A DNA stretch of 64,000 nt from contig CAYQUT010000002.1 in NCBI GenBank assembly GCA_964420985.1, forward strand, positions 151,456-215,455, read 5' to 3'. Numbering within the stretch: the first letter of the stretch is position 1; each line of letters opens with the position of its first letter. The DNA comes from CAMCTV01 sp964420985. Its GTDB lineage: Bacteria > Bacteroidota > Bacteroidia > Flavobacteriales_D > Sanyastnellaceae. This document shows, piece after piece, positions 1 to 8,673 of this stretch. The position numbers were made by a program, and so were the translations under genes. The notes below the pieces were generated by a model, which saw nothing but the letters and a program-made list of their open reading frames with translations, did not search any database and was not told where the DNA came from.

Positions 1-1
1 A

Positions 2-1492
2 TATGGATCGGCTGCGTTGAATGGCGTTGTGCATGTTAAAACGATGATGCCAAAGGAGAGCGCGCAAGGGATGATTCAAACCTATTACACCGGTTATAGC
101 GCGCCCAGTGTAAAGGGATCTCAATGGTGGGGAAAAACTTCTGCTTCTAATGAGCAAGCTCCTCATCAAATTGGCTATTTGTTCAGAGTAGGTGAGGGCA
201 ATAAAAATTTTAAATGGTTAATCGGTGGAGCCGTACACAGCGCCATTGGATTTATTCAACGTGAGCGAGAGCAACGACAGCGGTTGTCTTTTAAGACCAT
301 TTGGAATTTAGGAAATGGAAATAGAACAAGGATGGGCATCAATGGTGTCGCCATGAATCAGCGCCAAGATCAGACCTTGTTTTGGATGAATGATACAACG
401 GGCGCTTTTACAGCATCAACGGCAATGGCTGGTTACAATGATTTATGGCTGAACATTGATCCTTGGTTGGAACATTTTGACAGGAAGGAGGGAATGCACC
501 AATTGAAAACGAGGTATTATGGATCGTATATCCCGCGAACGGGTGGATACAATAAGGGTTTGCAGTTGCGACAATTGCAGTACCGGTATTCCATTAAAAG
601 TCAATGGGGATTATCACTGTTGTCAGGGGTCAATATCAGCAGATTTACATTCACAGATGGTGCATTGGGAGGAACCCAGGTGGGTGGATTTGGAGGGGCT
701 TTTTCACAATTGGCATGGACCAGAGGAAAGTGGCATTTGACTGGAGGGGTGAGAGCAGAAATGTATGGATTGGATTCGTTGCGTGTAGGACCCATCCCTG
801 TGGGCAGATTGGGAGCTTCATTTGTCATGAATGACAACAATATACTGCGAGCCTCCTATGCCCAAGGGCATCGTTTTCCTTCTCCAGCGGAGCGTTTGGT
901 GCGCTATTCTATTGACATTATCAATATTTATCCCAATCCGGATATTGCACCAGAGGAAGGTTGGGGAAGTGAAGTGGGTTACCAACATGTTTGGCAGGGG
1001 GAATCCGTTCAAGCTTCAATGGATGTTGCCATTTTCTTGACCCGTTATCGCAATTTAATTGAATTTACTTTTGGACGTTGGGGTACCGTTGAGGATACAT
1101 TGTTTGGTTTGGGATATAAGAGCACGAATGTCGCCGATGCGCAAATCGGTGGTTGGGAATGGACAGGTGAGTTGAACGGGAATTGGAAGGACATGGAGTG
1201 GCACGGGTTGGCGGGGTATACTTACATCCTTCCAGTTGACTTATCGCTGTACAATGCGCAAACGAATGTTTTTCGTTATTTTCAAGATGTTGCACAATCA
1301 TGGACGTCATCCGATACTGCCAATTACATTTTGCGTTATCGATTTAAGCATATGGCCAAATGTAATTTGGATGTTCAGCGCAATCAATGGGGATTGGGCA
1401 TAGGATGGCGTTACTACAGCTTTATGGAGCGCATTGATCCCGTTCTTGAGTTCTTTATTCCTGGATTGAATCATTATCGAGAGGTCAATTGA
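2..1492 (+). CDS. TonB-dependent outer-membrane receptor, 5'-truncated by the window edge and ended by a premature TGA
   Basis: This is the C-terminal part of a TonB-dependent receptor, which imports a large or scarce substrate across the outer membrane using TonB energy; the substrate is unknown. The reading frame is open to the left edge and begins inside the plug domain: the first codons read YGSAALNGVVHV, matching the YGSSALSGVIHF plug motif of the intact paralogue at 10428-12878. The remainder alternates aromatic beta strands and turns as in a 22-strand barrel, with a conserved RFPSPAE stretch and an IEFTFGRWG stretch that also occur in the paralogue. A TTG at 17 is not a credible start because the plug motif continues upstream of it. 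The frame stops at TGA 1490-1492, but homologous sequence continues in the same frame to 1654. The gene is therefore either recently broken or carries a sequencing error. Confidence 0.85.
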   Translation, partial: YGSAALNGVVHVKTMMPKESAQGMIQTYYTGYSAPSVKGSQWWGKTSASNEQAPHQIGYLFRVGEGNKNFKWLIGGAVHSAIGFIQREREQRQRLSFKTIWNLGNGNRTRMGINGVAMNQRQDQTLFWMNDTTGAFTASTAMAGYNDLWLNIDPWLEHFDRKEGMHQLKTRYYGSYIPRTGGYNKGLQLRQLQYRYSIKSQWGLSLLSGVNISRFTFTDGALGGTQVGGFGGAFSQLAWTRGKWHLTGGVRAEMYGLDSLRVGPIPVGRLGASFVMNDNNILRASYAQGHRFPSPAERLVRYSIDIINIYPNPDIAPEEGWGSEVGYQHVWQGESVQASMDVAIFLTRYRNLIEFTFGRWGTVEDTLFGLGYKSTNVADAQIGGWEWTGELNGNWKDMEWHGLAGYTYILPVDLSLYNAQTNVFRYFQDVAQSWTSSDTANYILRYRFKHMAKCNLDVQRNQWGLGIGWRYYSFMERIDPVLEFFIPGLNHYREVN

Positions 1493-1654
1493 AAGGGAAC
1501 ACACATTTGGGATTTTAGATTGAATTATCAGCCTGCTGAAAATTGGGGCTGTAGTCTTCAAGTACAAAATGCATGGAATGCTTTTTACGCAACAAGGCCG
1601 GCCAAACCGGATGCTCCACGCAATGTGTCGATACAGCTTACTTGGAAGTGGTGA
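1493..1654 (+). pseudogene. In-frame C-terminal remainder of the interrupted TonB-dependent receptor
   Basis: After the TGA at 1490-1492 the same frame stays open for 53 codons to TGA 1652-1654. It encodes the last barrel strands: a WDFRLNY strand, then VQNAWNAFYATRP, and an ending on ...IQLTWKW. The paralogue shows the same layout (WIFDARAGL, VNNILNRIYAIRP, ...LQYSIDL), and the stop aligns with a Gln-Ser position between RE and the WDF/IFD strand. A terminal aromatic residue is what BAM recognises in outer-membrane barrels, so the protein needs this segment to fold normally. The segment has no start codon or promoter of its own. Confidence 0.75.
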
Positions 1655-2218
1655 TTAAGAGGCGTTGACAATGTTCATGGCCCTTTCCAAACCCATCTGA
1701 ACAAAATGAATGCATCCTTCCGCGGCCTTTTCAATTCGCATCTCAAGTGTTTTTAGCTCTTCTTCATTCCAAACTCCCAATACGTAATCCACTTGTTTTC
1801 CTTTTGAAAATTCAGCTCCTACACCAAATCGCAATCGTGGATATTGATCGGTGTTGAGAATGGCTTGAATGTGTTTAAGTCCATTATGTCCCCCATCACT
1901 TCCCTTGGGACGCATTCTCAATTTCCCAAAAGGCAAAGCCAAATCATCAGTAATGACAAGGCATTGGGCCGGAGTTAGTTTTTCTTCCTGCAGCCAATAG
2001 CGCACGGCATTCCCAGAAAGATTCATATAAGTAGAAGGCTTGATGAGAACGAGTGTTTTTCCCTTTACTTTGATTTCAGCGACATCGGCATAGCGAGAAG
2101 TCTTCCATTGTCCTCCATGCTTTTCGGCCAGAAAATTCACCACATCAAAACCGATATTGTGTCGGGTATTGTTGTATTCAAAACCAATATTGCCAAGGCC
2201 AGCGATAAGAAACTTCAT
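1655..2218 (-). CDS. pth: Peptidyl-tRNA hydrolase
   Basis: This enzyme frees tRNA from peptidyl-tRNAs that drop off the ribosome and acts in the cytoplasm. The 187 residues are the usual length for bacterial Pth. The family residues are all visible: N10 in GLGN, catalytic H20 in TRHNIGF, N70 in the MNLSGN segment, D91/D92 in ITDDLALPFGK, and H111-N112 in GGHNGL. The stop codon abuts the end of the convergent TonB receptor remnant (1654/1655). Upstream lies a TATTTTTA box five nucleotides before the ATG, a near match to the Bacteroidota -7 promoter element, so the gene is probably transcribed on its own; a terminator separates it from the T9SS gene upstream. Identification is secure. Confidence 0.97.
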   Translation of the reverse strand: MKFLIAGLGNIGFEYNNTRHNIGFDVVNFLAEKHGGQWKTSRYADVAEIKVKGKTLVLIKPSTYMNLSGNAVRYWLQEEKLTPAQCLVITDDLALPFGKLRMRPKGSDGGHNGLKHIQAILNTDQYPRLRFGVGAEFSKGKQVDYVLGVWNEEELKTLEMRIEKAAEGCIHFVQMGLERAMNIVNAS

Positions 2219-2230
2219 GGGTGTAAAAAT

Positions 2231-2260
2231 AAAAAAGGGTAGCGCAGCAGGCTACCCTTT
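2231..2260 (-). terminator. Rho-independent terminator after the T9SS protein gene
   Basis: A perfect 10-bp stem (AAAGGGTAGC with GCTACCCTTT) encloses a 7-nt loop. Read on the minus strand it is followed by a run of T, as expected for intrinsic termination of the gene ending at 2278. Confidence 0.8.
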
Positions 2261-2277
2261 CGTCATATAAATATTTT

Positions 2278-5082
2278 TTAGGGCAATACTACTTTTTGAA
2301 CCATTACCTGACCATTCTCGTTGGTGGCTTGCACTAGATAAACACCTTTGGCAAAACCATCTACATCCCATTCCCATTGAGCGGTTGACCCGTTCCAGGA
2401 TTGAATATTTTTTCCCAAAGCATCCATGACCATTACCTGTGTCAAGGTTTGTCCTGCATTGCGCACCACCATTTGCTGACGACTGAGGAGTACCTCCAAT
2501 TGAGAGGCATCGCCGGTCAACTCGGAAGGATTGATGCAACCACCTTGAGGACAATAGGTCAAACTTCCTATTTGTCCATGCATTTCAGTTTGAATGGGAA
2601 CACTCAATTGGGTGGTTTCGAAAAATTGTACAACATCGCCTGAGTGAATTGTATTCCATGATTGTCCATCTTGGCTGTATTGCATGGTGGGCAAGGCAAC
2701 GGTAAAATACCATTCGCCTTCAACAAATCGATTCACACTTAAAATAGCTTGATCTGCACCATCTGCCATCACATCCAATTGCACACTCATCTCCACGTTT
2801 TTATCAGGATGAATAGAGTTGGCAACCAATACATGATTGTCATTTGTAACAAAAGAGATATTGGCATGAGCGCGATCGGCGTCAAACATATCGGGAATGT
2901 CTAAACCTTCGTCATAACCTTCTTGTGCTTCTGGATTTAGGATGATATTGGATTGATCTTTAAAACGATTATCTGAGGTGCTGATTTCCATTGCGAAAAC
3001 AGGGAAACCACCTTCACTTCTTTCAAATGCTTTTGGAGAACATCTGCTCACCTTGGCCGACTCAGGGAAATTCACGATTTGACCTCCTGAGGTGGCAATC
3101 ACAAAAAAGCTTTGGCTGTGCGGTATGTATTTTCCAATGCCATCAGGATAAGCAGCGGATGTATTGAAAGTGCCGTCATTGTTGTTGTAATAAAGGTAAT
3201 TAGAACTTTGGTAATCGTATACAAAGTAGGCGCCAATATTAGAGCTATTGTTCTCTACTACGCTCCAATCAATTTCGGACGGAAAGGGATTGGAGATAAG
3301 ATTTCTTCCATAGGATTCAACTGCGCCACTGGCTGTGTAGGTGAGTGATGCCGTTCTTGTTCCTTTACCAAAGTATCCTGTGGGATTGATGGTTTTGGCG
3401 GATGAGTTGGTGAATACGTTGTAGCCCAACATGGGGTTCAATTGTCCAGAAGTAGGGTTTACGACAGTGAATCCAAAATTAGAAACCCCGGAAAGCGTCT
3501 CATTGTACCACTTGACGGTATTGGAAGTCATGGACAAGGCAGGATAAGAAACACCATTGACTGTCTTTGCTCCCCAAGCTACTGAAGGAGAAAGTCGGCT
3601 GCTCAATGCGCTATTGGAATACAATGGGCAAGACAAGAATAGCCAGTTGCTGGCAGAGTTTGAGGGAATGTAGCGCTGTAAGGTTACGGGCCCTGACACA
3701 TCTGCACCGCTTGCGATGGTTTGTATGGAGCCGGAGCAAGTTGTACTAGATAACAATGACAAACTACCACCTGAACCGTCAGTAGTGAGCGTTCCTGCGT
3801 CAGGATAGACAGCATTGGACACAAATACTGGGGCATTCAAAGTAACTCCAGCGGCATTGTTGATGGTAAGGTCCATGAATTGGGTTCCTACAGTTCCTCC
3901 GATCGTTTGAGCCGAAGAACCTGCCATGATAACCGCACAACCTTCAGAGCAACAACTGCTGCTGTATTTAGGAGCAAAAGAGTTGGTTGCGTTGTTATTG
4001 GTCCAATTTCCGCTTAAGGTAAGGCTTTGAGCTGTTCCACCAGCGGTTAAGCTACCACCAGTGGAAATGGTGACGTCTGATAAATTGTAAGATCCATCGA
4101 TGGTAACGGCATGTTTGACAATAATATCTGTATTGATATTGAATGATGGGGTAACGGCTGCGCCACCATCCGTCAATGACCAAACAGAACCACTGCTCAT
4201 GTTACCAGAGGCAATGCTGTAGTAGGTAGCTGCAGTAGAAGTTTGCGAAATACTCAAATCATCAAATGAAAAATTATTGTAGACAGAGTTGGCCACGGGA
4301 GTCCCAGAAGAAGTGGTATATAAAGTAGTTAAACCAACATAGCTCATGTCAGAGTAGGTTAGATCAGTCAAAGCTGTACTGCTCGCGTCAGTGGCTCCGT
4401 TGCCATCAAAGTCAACATCAACAGTCCATGAACCCGCTGCATCACGCACCACTGTAATACCCACTGCATTGGGTATACTTTGTGCGCCGTAACCCCAAGC
4501 AGACGTTGATGTCCAAGAGATGGTGGTGGGGCCTGTGGTAGAGTTAATGCCACCCGTGATTTCTGTTAAACGCGTAGCAACTCCAGCATCTACTCGCATC
4601 AATTGTAATTTTCTGGTATTGTTGGGGGTGGTTCCGTATGGATTGATTCCAATGGCATAACCAGAAAATTTTTCTGAAGGAGTGCCATAGGCCACGTTAC
4701 TGGTTGAACTTACAAAAGGTGTAGGCACGTCAGAGGCCAAAACCACCCAGAACTTAGACCCTGCACCAACGCTTTTTGCAAAGGTGTTGACCTTAAAACT
4801 CCAAGTGGTATTAACGCCGGAGATATTGCTCATGCTGCCATCAACGGCTGCTGATGCGCATGTGTATACGGAACTACCAGAAGTGTATCCATTGTTATTG
4901 TGACGGATAGAGCCTGCACCATTGATGGGAGTGCTGGTATCATGGGCCCATTGGCTATTGGTGGTCCACCCTGCTGGAATACCACTATTGAAATCAGCTG
5001 TCATTTGTGCAGTGACTTCCAATGTGATTGTGATCATGAAGGTGGAAATGATCAAATGCAACAAAGGTAAATTTCTAGTCAT
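2278..5082 (-). CDS. Secreted T9SS type A sorting-domain protein, function unknown
   Basis: A 934-residue exported protein. Residues 1-26 form a signal peptide ending in VTAQ. The body is rich in Ser, Thr, Asn and Gly and predicted to be beta; an N-terminal region of about 260 residues looks like a lectin/jelly-roll fold, and the middle contains short Gly/Thr-rich strands. The last 80 or so residues form a type A T9SS C-terminal domain (MVMDALGKNIQSW, then GVYLVQATNENGQ, ending KVVLP), the signal for outer-membrane translocation and surface attachment. I see no catalytic motif; attachment or a structural role is possible. It has its own promoter (5099-5131) and terminator (2231-2260), so it is monocistronic. 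It is divergent from ispD. Confidence 0.88.
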   Translation of the reverse strand: MTRNLPLLHLIISTFMITITLEVTAQMTADFNSGIPAGWTTNSQWAHDTSTPINGAGSIRHNNNGYTSGSSVYTCASAAVDGSMSNISGVNTTWSFKVNTFAKSVGAGSKFWVVLASDVPTPFVSSTSNVAYGTPSEKFSGYAIGINPYGTTPNNTRKLQLMRVDAGVATRLTEITGGINSTTGPTTISWTSTSAWGYGAQSIPNAVGITVVRDAAGSWTVDVDFDGNGATDASSTALTDLTYSDMSYVGLTTLYTTSSGTPVANSVYNNFSFDDLSISQTSTAATYYSIASGNMSSGSVWSLTDGGAAVTPSFNINTDIIVKHAVTIDGSYNLSDVTISTGGSLTAGGTAQSLTLSGNWTNNNATNSFAPKYSSSCCSEGCAVIMAGSSAQTIGGTVGTQFMDLTINNAAGVTLNAPVFVSNAVYPDAGTLTTDGSGGSLSLLSSTTCSGSIQTIASGADVSGPVTLQRYIPSNSASNWLFLSCPLYSNSALSSRLSPSVAWGAKTVNGVSYPALSMTSNTVKWYNETLSGVSNFGFTVVNPTSGQLNPMLGYNVFTNSSAKTINPTGYFGKGTRTASLTYTASGAVESYGRNLISNPFPSEIDWSVVENNSSNIGAYFVYDYQSSNYLYYNNNDGTFNTSAAYPDGIGKYIPHSQSFFVIATSGGQIVNFPESAKVSRCSPKAFERSEGGFPVFAMEISTSDNRFKDQSNIILNPEAQEGYDEGLDIPDMFDADRAHANISFVTNDNHVLVANSIHPDKNVEMSVQLDVMADGADQAILSVNRFVEGEWYFTVALPTMQYSQDGQSWNTIHSGDVVQFFETTQLSVPIQTEMHGQIGSLTYCPQGGCINPSELTGDASQLEVLLSRQQMVVRNAGQTLTQVMVMDALGKNIQSWNGSTAQWEWDVDGFAKGVYLVQATNENGQVMVQKVVLP

Positions 5083-5098
5083 CCTAAAATCTTTTGCC

Positions 5099-5131
5099 CG
5101 AATTTACGAATAAATAAACGAAAGGTTGCAA
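5099..5131 (-). promoter_or_regulatory. Bacteroidota-type promoter for the T9SS gene
   Basis: On the minus strand TTG (5131-5129), 22 bp, then TAAATTCG (5106-5099) fits the -33 TTG / -7 TAnnTTTG consensus with one mismatch. The start codon at 5082 lies 16 nt beyond the box, giving a short leader without a Shine-Dalgarno site. Confidence 0.6.
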
Positions 5132-5170
5132 TTTTTGGTGTTACTGATTTCTGAATAAGCGTTTTATGCT

Positions 5171-5178
5171 TTCATTTG
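5171..5178 (+). promoter_or_regulatory. Possible -7 box directly upstream of ispD
   Basis: TTCATTTG matches TAnnTTTG except at position 2 and sits exactly 4 nt before the GTG start, the spacing seen at many other genes here. I found no clear -33 TTG, so support is weak alone. Confidence 0.35.
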
Positions 5179-5182
5179 TAAG

Positions 5183-5863
5183 GTGAATACAGCAAAGAGA
5201 TGGGCCGTGATTGTTGCCGCAGGCAGGGGCAATAGGTTTGGTGGAGATTTACCTAAGCAATTTGTGTTATTGCGTGATAAGCCTGTTATCGCATATAGCA
5301 TGAATCTTTTTTCCAACTTGGGATATGAATTGTTGGTGGTGATTCATCCAGATGATGCGAGCTATTTTCAGGGTATAGCCAGTGAGTATAATTTACCGAA
5401 TCATCAGACGGTTTTTGGAGGTGCGGAGCGTTTTCATTCAGTTCAAAATGCATTGAAGGTTATTCCCGATGAGGCTGAGATTGTAATGGTACATGATGCC
5501 GCGCGCCCAAATATTGATGGGGCGTTTATAGAAATGCTGGCGTCAGAGTCACTTCAAGTAGGTAACGCTATTCCTGCATTGCCCCTCAGCGATAGCATCA
5601 GAATGCGGCATGGGAAAGACTGGGTGGCCGTCCCGAGGGATGATTATAGGGCAATTCAAACGCCCCAGTGTTTTAATGCAGCAGAGATTAAAAAAGCCTA
5701 TGAGCAACCATACAGGACGACCTTTACAGATGATGCATCTGTTTTGGAATTCGCCGGAAAAACCATTCATGTGGTTCCAGGTAAAGTTGGAAATATCAAA
5801 ATCACCCATGCTGACGATTTGAATTGGATGTCCTATTTGATCACCAAGAGTCATGAAGAATAA
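5183..5863 (+). CDS. ispD: 2-C-methyl-D-erythritol 4-phosphate cytidylyltransferase
   Basis: IspD transfers CMP from CTP to methylerythritol phosphate in the MEP isoprenoid pathway; dxs, the first gene of the pathway, is 11 kb away. The 226 residues match the family length. The nucleotide-binding loop AAGRGNRFGGDLPKQF (residues 12-27) supplies the expected Arg18 and Lys25, followed by VHDAARP (metal and ribose binding) and TDDASVLE near the C-terminus with GNIKITH. The start is GTG: the only upstream ATG (5167) is out of frame and stops at once. The 3' end overlaps the next gene by 11 bp, so the two are probably cotranscribed and translationally coupled. Confidence 0.96.
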   Translation: MNTAKRWAVIVAAGRGNRFGGDLPKQFVLLRDKPVIAYSMNLFSNLGYELLVVIHPDDASYFQGIASEYNLPNHQTVFGGAERFHSVQNALKVIPDEAEIVMVHDAARPNIDGAFIEMLASESLQVGNAIPALPLSDSIRMRHGKDWVAVPRDDYRAIQTPQCFNAAEIKKAYEQPYRTTFTDDASVLEFAGKTIHVVPGKVGNIKITHADDLNWMSYLITKSHEE

Positions 5864-8042
5864 AATTAAACCAATCGGTATCGTCGTCATTTGGTCAATT
5901 TGGGCGATTTTAGCGCCTAACAATTTACTGAGTCAAAAAAATAGAAATATGAGTGCACCCAAGCCTACCAAAAAAGATGTTGTATTGGAATACAAAGTTG
6001 GAAATGAAGTGAAGGACACCCGAATCGATTCTTATTACTGGATGCGTCTAACGGATGAGCAAAAGGAGGCCGCACAGCCTGATGATCAAACCCAAGAAGT
6101 GCTGGATTATTTGCATGCAGAAAACGCTTACACAAAATCTGTAATGGCTCCAACTGAGGCTTTGCAAGATAAATTGTTTGCAGAAATGAAAGGAAGGGTC
6201 AAAGAGACCGATCAAAGTGTACCTACCAAGGACAACGGATATTGGTATTATACCCGGTTTGAACAAGGTAAGGACTATGCGTTCTATTGTAGAAAAAAAG
6301 AAAGCATGGAATTGGGATTGGAAGAGGTGTTGATAGATGGCCCGGCTTTAGCCGAGGGTAAGTCATATTGGGCTTTGGGTGGCATGACCATCAGCGATGA
6401 CAACCAATGGATGGCTTATGGTGTAGATGAAATTAGCAGACGTGTGTATCAAGTGTATTTTAAAAACTTGAATACAGGAGAGGTGATTGCTGACAAGTTG
6501 GAAGGTACTACGGGTCGCGCTACTTGGTCAGCCGACAACAAAACGGTGTTTTATTCCAAGAGAGATCCGCAAACTTTGCGGGAGTTTCAAATATGGAGAC
6601 ACGTCGTTGGTACAGCGCAGTCTGAAGATGTTTTGGTTTTTGAAGAGAAGGATGAGACGTATTCCTGTTTTGTATTTAAAACCAAAAGTGAGCAATACCT
6701 CATCATCGGAAGTAGTCAAACCCTGTCAACGGAATACAGGGTTTTGGAGGCCAATAATCCAACGGGTGATTTTAGAATCATTCACTCCCGAGAGAAGGAT
6801 TTGGAATACGCAGTAGATCATTTTGAAGATTCATTTTACATCACCACGAATTGGAATGCAAAGAATTTCAGATTGATGAAGTGCCCATTGGACAAGACAT
6901 CCAAGGAGAATTGGACAGAGGTGATTCCGCATCGCGTTGATGTGCTCTTAGAGGGAGTGGAGATGTTCAAGGAATACATGGTCATTGATGAACGTCAAAA
7001 TGGACTGACCCAATTGCGGATCAAGCGTTGGGATGGAACTGTGGAATATTACATGCCCTTTCAGGATGCCGCATATTCTGCTGGAGTAGGAGCCAATCCG
7101 GATTTTAATACGGAGATTCTTCGCTATGGATATTCATCTATGGTTACCCCTTCTAGTACCTATGATTTTAATATGCGCACCAGGGAACAAGTATTGTTGA
7201 AGCAACAAGAAGTGGTGGGTGGATACAATGCTGCAGATTATCATTGTGAGAGATTAATGGTTCCGGTTACTGACGGTACATTGGTTCCAGTTTCCTTGGT
7301 GTACAAGAAGGGTTTTGAAAAAAATGGACAGGCTCCCCTGTTGTTATACGCATACGGAAGTTATGGATACAGCTTAGACGCCGGATTTAGCTCAGGGCGT
7401 TTGTCTCTCTTGGACAGAGGATTCGTTTATGCCATTGCGCACATTCGTGGAGGTCAAGAAATGGGACGCGAGTGGTATGAGAATGGTAAACTATTGAAAA
7501 AGAAAAATACGTTCACCGACTTTATTGATTGCGGTAAGCATTTGGTCAATCTTAAATACACCAGCGCGGATAAATTGTTTGCCATGGGCGGAAGTGCGGG
7601 CGGTTTGTTGATGGGTGCAATAACAAATATGGCCCCTGATTTATTCAAGGGAATTGTCTCAGCTGTTCCGTTTGTTGACGTTGTGACTACCATGTTGGAT
7701 GAGACGATTCCATTGACCACTTTCGAGTATGATGAGTGGGGAAATCCAAATGACCCTATTTATTACGATTACATGAAGTCTTATTCGCCGATTGATAACA
7801 TCGAGCGCAAGAACTATCCCAATATTTTAGTTACCACAGGTTACTGGGATAGCCAGGTTCAATACTGGGAGCCGGCCAAATATGTAGCTAAAATGCGGGA
7901 ATTGAAAACCGATAACAACCAGCTTTTGTTTCATATCAACATGGATGCTGGACATGGAGGTAAATCAGGTCGTTTTGAAGCCTTGAAAGAGGTGGCTTTG
8001 GAATATGCCTTTATGATGCAATTGGTGGGAATCAAAGATTGA
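5853..8042 (+). CDS. Exported prolyl-oligopeptidase-family peptidase (oligopeptidase B-like, S9A)
   Basis: A 729-residue serine peptidase cleaving short peptides, probably after basic residues if it follows oligopeptidase B. Residues 1-28 look like a signal peptide (hydrophobic IVVIWSIWAIL, cleavage near NLLSQ), placing it in the periplasm; many oligopeptidase B enzymes in other phyla are cytoplasmic. A seven-bladed propeller domain (about residues 90-440) precedes the alpha/beta-hydrolase domain. The triad is visible: Ser581 in GGSAGG, Asp666 in TGYWDSQV and His701 in DAGHGGKSGR. The ATG overlaps the end of ispD by 11 bp. The stop codon lies inside the stem of a terminator shared with the convergent HAD gene. 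Cleavage preference is inferred from the family. Confidence 0.92.
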   Translation: MKNKIKPIGIVVIWSIWAILAPNNLLSQKNRNMSAPKPTKKDVVLEYKVGNEVKDTRIDSYYWMRLTDEQKEAAQPDDQTQEVLDYLHAENAYTKSVMAPTEALQDKLFAEMKGRVKETDQSVPTKDNGYWYYTRFEQGKDYAFYCRKKESMELGLEEVLIDGPALAEGKSYWALGGMTISDDNQWMAYGVDEISRRVYQVYFKNLNTGEVIADKLEGTTGRATWSADNKTVFYSKRDPQTLREFQIWRHVVGTAQSEDVLVFEEKDETYSCFVFKTKSEQYLIIGSSQTLSTEYRVLEANNPTGDFRIIHSREKDLEYAVDHFEDSFYITTNWNAKNFRLMKCPLDKTSKENWTEVIPHRVDVLLEGVEMFKEYMVIDERQNGLTQLRIKRWDGTVEYYMPFQDAAYSAGVGANPDFNTEILRYGYSSMVTPSSTYDFNMRTREQVLLKQQEVVGGYNAADYHCERLMVPVTDGTLVPVSLVYKKGFEKNGQAPLLLYAYGSYGYSLDAGFSSGRLSLLDRGFVYAIAHIRGGQEMGREWYENGKLLKKKNTFTDFIDCGKHLVNLKYTSADKLFAMGGSAGGLLMGAITNMAPDLFKGIVSAVPFVDVVTTMLDETIPLTTFEYDEWGNPNDPIYYDYMKSYSPIDNIERKNYPNILVTTGYWDSQVQYWEPAKYVAKMRELKTDNNQLLFHINMDAGHGGKSGRFEALKEVALEYAFMMQLVGIKD

Positions 8043-8067
8043 TTTAAAAGTCAATCTTTCTTTTTTT
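8034..8067 (+). terminator. Terminator of the ispD-peptidase unit, overlapping two convergent stop codons
   Basis: A 9-bp stem AAAGATTGA / TCAATCTTT with an 8-nt loop is followed by a C and seven T on the plus strand. It contains the stop codon of the peptidase in its left arm and the C-terminal codons of the convergent HAD gene in its right arm. Confidence 0.75.
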
Positions 8068-8673
8068 CAATTCGTCCAACAAGTTCAACTCCCCTGTGAG
8101 ATGAAGGGTTTGCAGTCCAGCTCTTTCGGCTCCTTTGACGTGTTGAATAGAATCATCAATGAACAACGTTTCCGCTCCATTGAGTTGGTGTAATGTTAAG
8201 AGGTGTGTAAAGGTTTCAGGATGCGGTTTTCTTTTTCCAAGCTCTTGACTGTAATGGATGGTTTCAAATCCTGCGATAAAGTAATCGTAATCTCCACTAT
8301 CCTTCATCATTTGTTCAAAAGCAGGAACGTGAATCGCGTTGGTATTGCTGAGTAAAAATGTCCGATAACCAGCTTTTTTGATCAAAGGGATTGCTTTTAA
8401 TCGATCGGAAATGGGGTGCAATAAAATACTGTTCCAAGCCTCCATCACTTCTTCTTTAGAAGCGTTGGGCATTTGCTGATACAAATGTTGCATGAACACA
8501 TCGGGCTCGATGGCGCCTATTTCTAATTGATCGTAAATGGGATTTTGATTGGCCTGAGAATATTCAGCAGTGAACCCATCCCATCCTAGTTGAGAAAAAC
8601 CGACTGCCGGTGCGTTGTAATCTATATCAAAAAGAACCCCACCGAAATCGAAAATAATATTCTTGATGTTCAT
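8044..8673 (-). CDS. HAD-superfamily phosphatase, YihX-like (subfamily IA)
   Basis: A haloacid-dehalogenase-fold hydrolase, probably a sugar-phosphate or nucleotide phosphatase; the substrate cannot be read from sequence. Motif I is FDFGGVL, the DxGxV variant typical of YihX-like enzymes rather than DxDxT. Motif II is LLSNTN, the motif III Lys is in GKRKPHPE, and motif IV is FIDDS. I start it at ATG 8673 (209 residues), because this ATG overlaps the stop of the upstream SPOR gene as TAATG, a coupled arrangement, and places motif I close to the N-terminus as usual; a start at 8688 would add five residues. It is the last gene of the TonB receptor/kdsB/SPOR run. Confidence 0.88.
   Translation of the reverse strand: MNIKNIIFDFGGVLFDIDYNAPAVGFSQLGWDGFTAEYSQANQNPIYDQLEIGAIEPDVFMQHLYQQMPNASKEEVMEAWNSILLHPISDRLKAIPLIKKAGYRTFLLSNTNAIHVPAFEQMMKDSGDYDYFIAGFETIHYSQELGKRKPHPETFTHLLTLHQLNGAETLFIDDSIQHVKGAERAGLQTLHLTGELNLLDELKKRKIDF

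Noticed and set aside
1490..1492. TGA as selenocysteine or reassigned codon
   Set aside because: TGA ends several intact genes here, e.g. the TonB receptor at 10428 and prs at 56149. No Sec-type hairpin was evident after the codon, and outer-membrane receptors are not selenoproteins.
2252..2554. 100-codon minus-strand frame overlapping the T9SS sorting domain
   Set aside because: It overlaps the C-terminal domain of the T9SS protein in another frame, shows no family features and crosses the terminator at 2231-2260.
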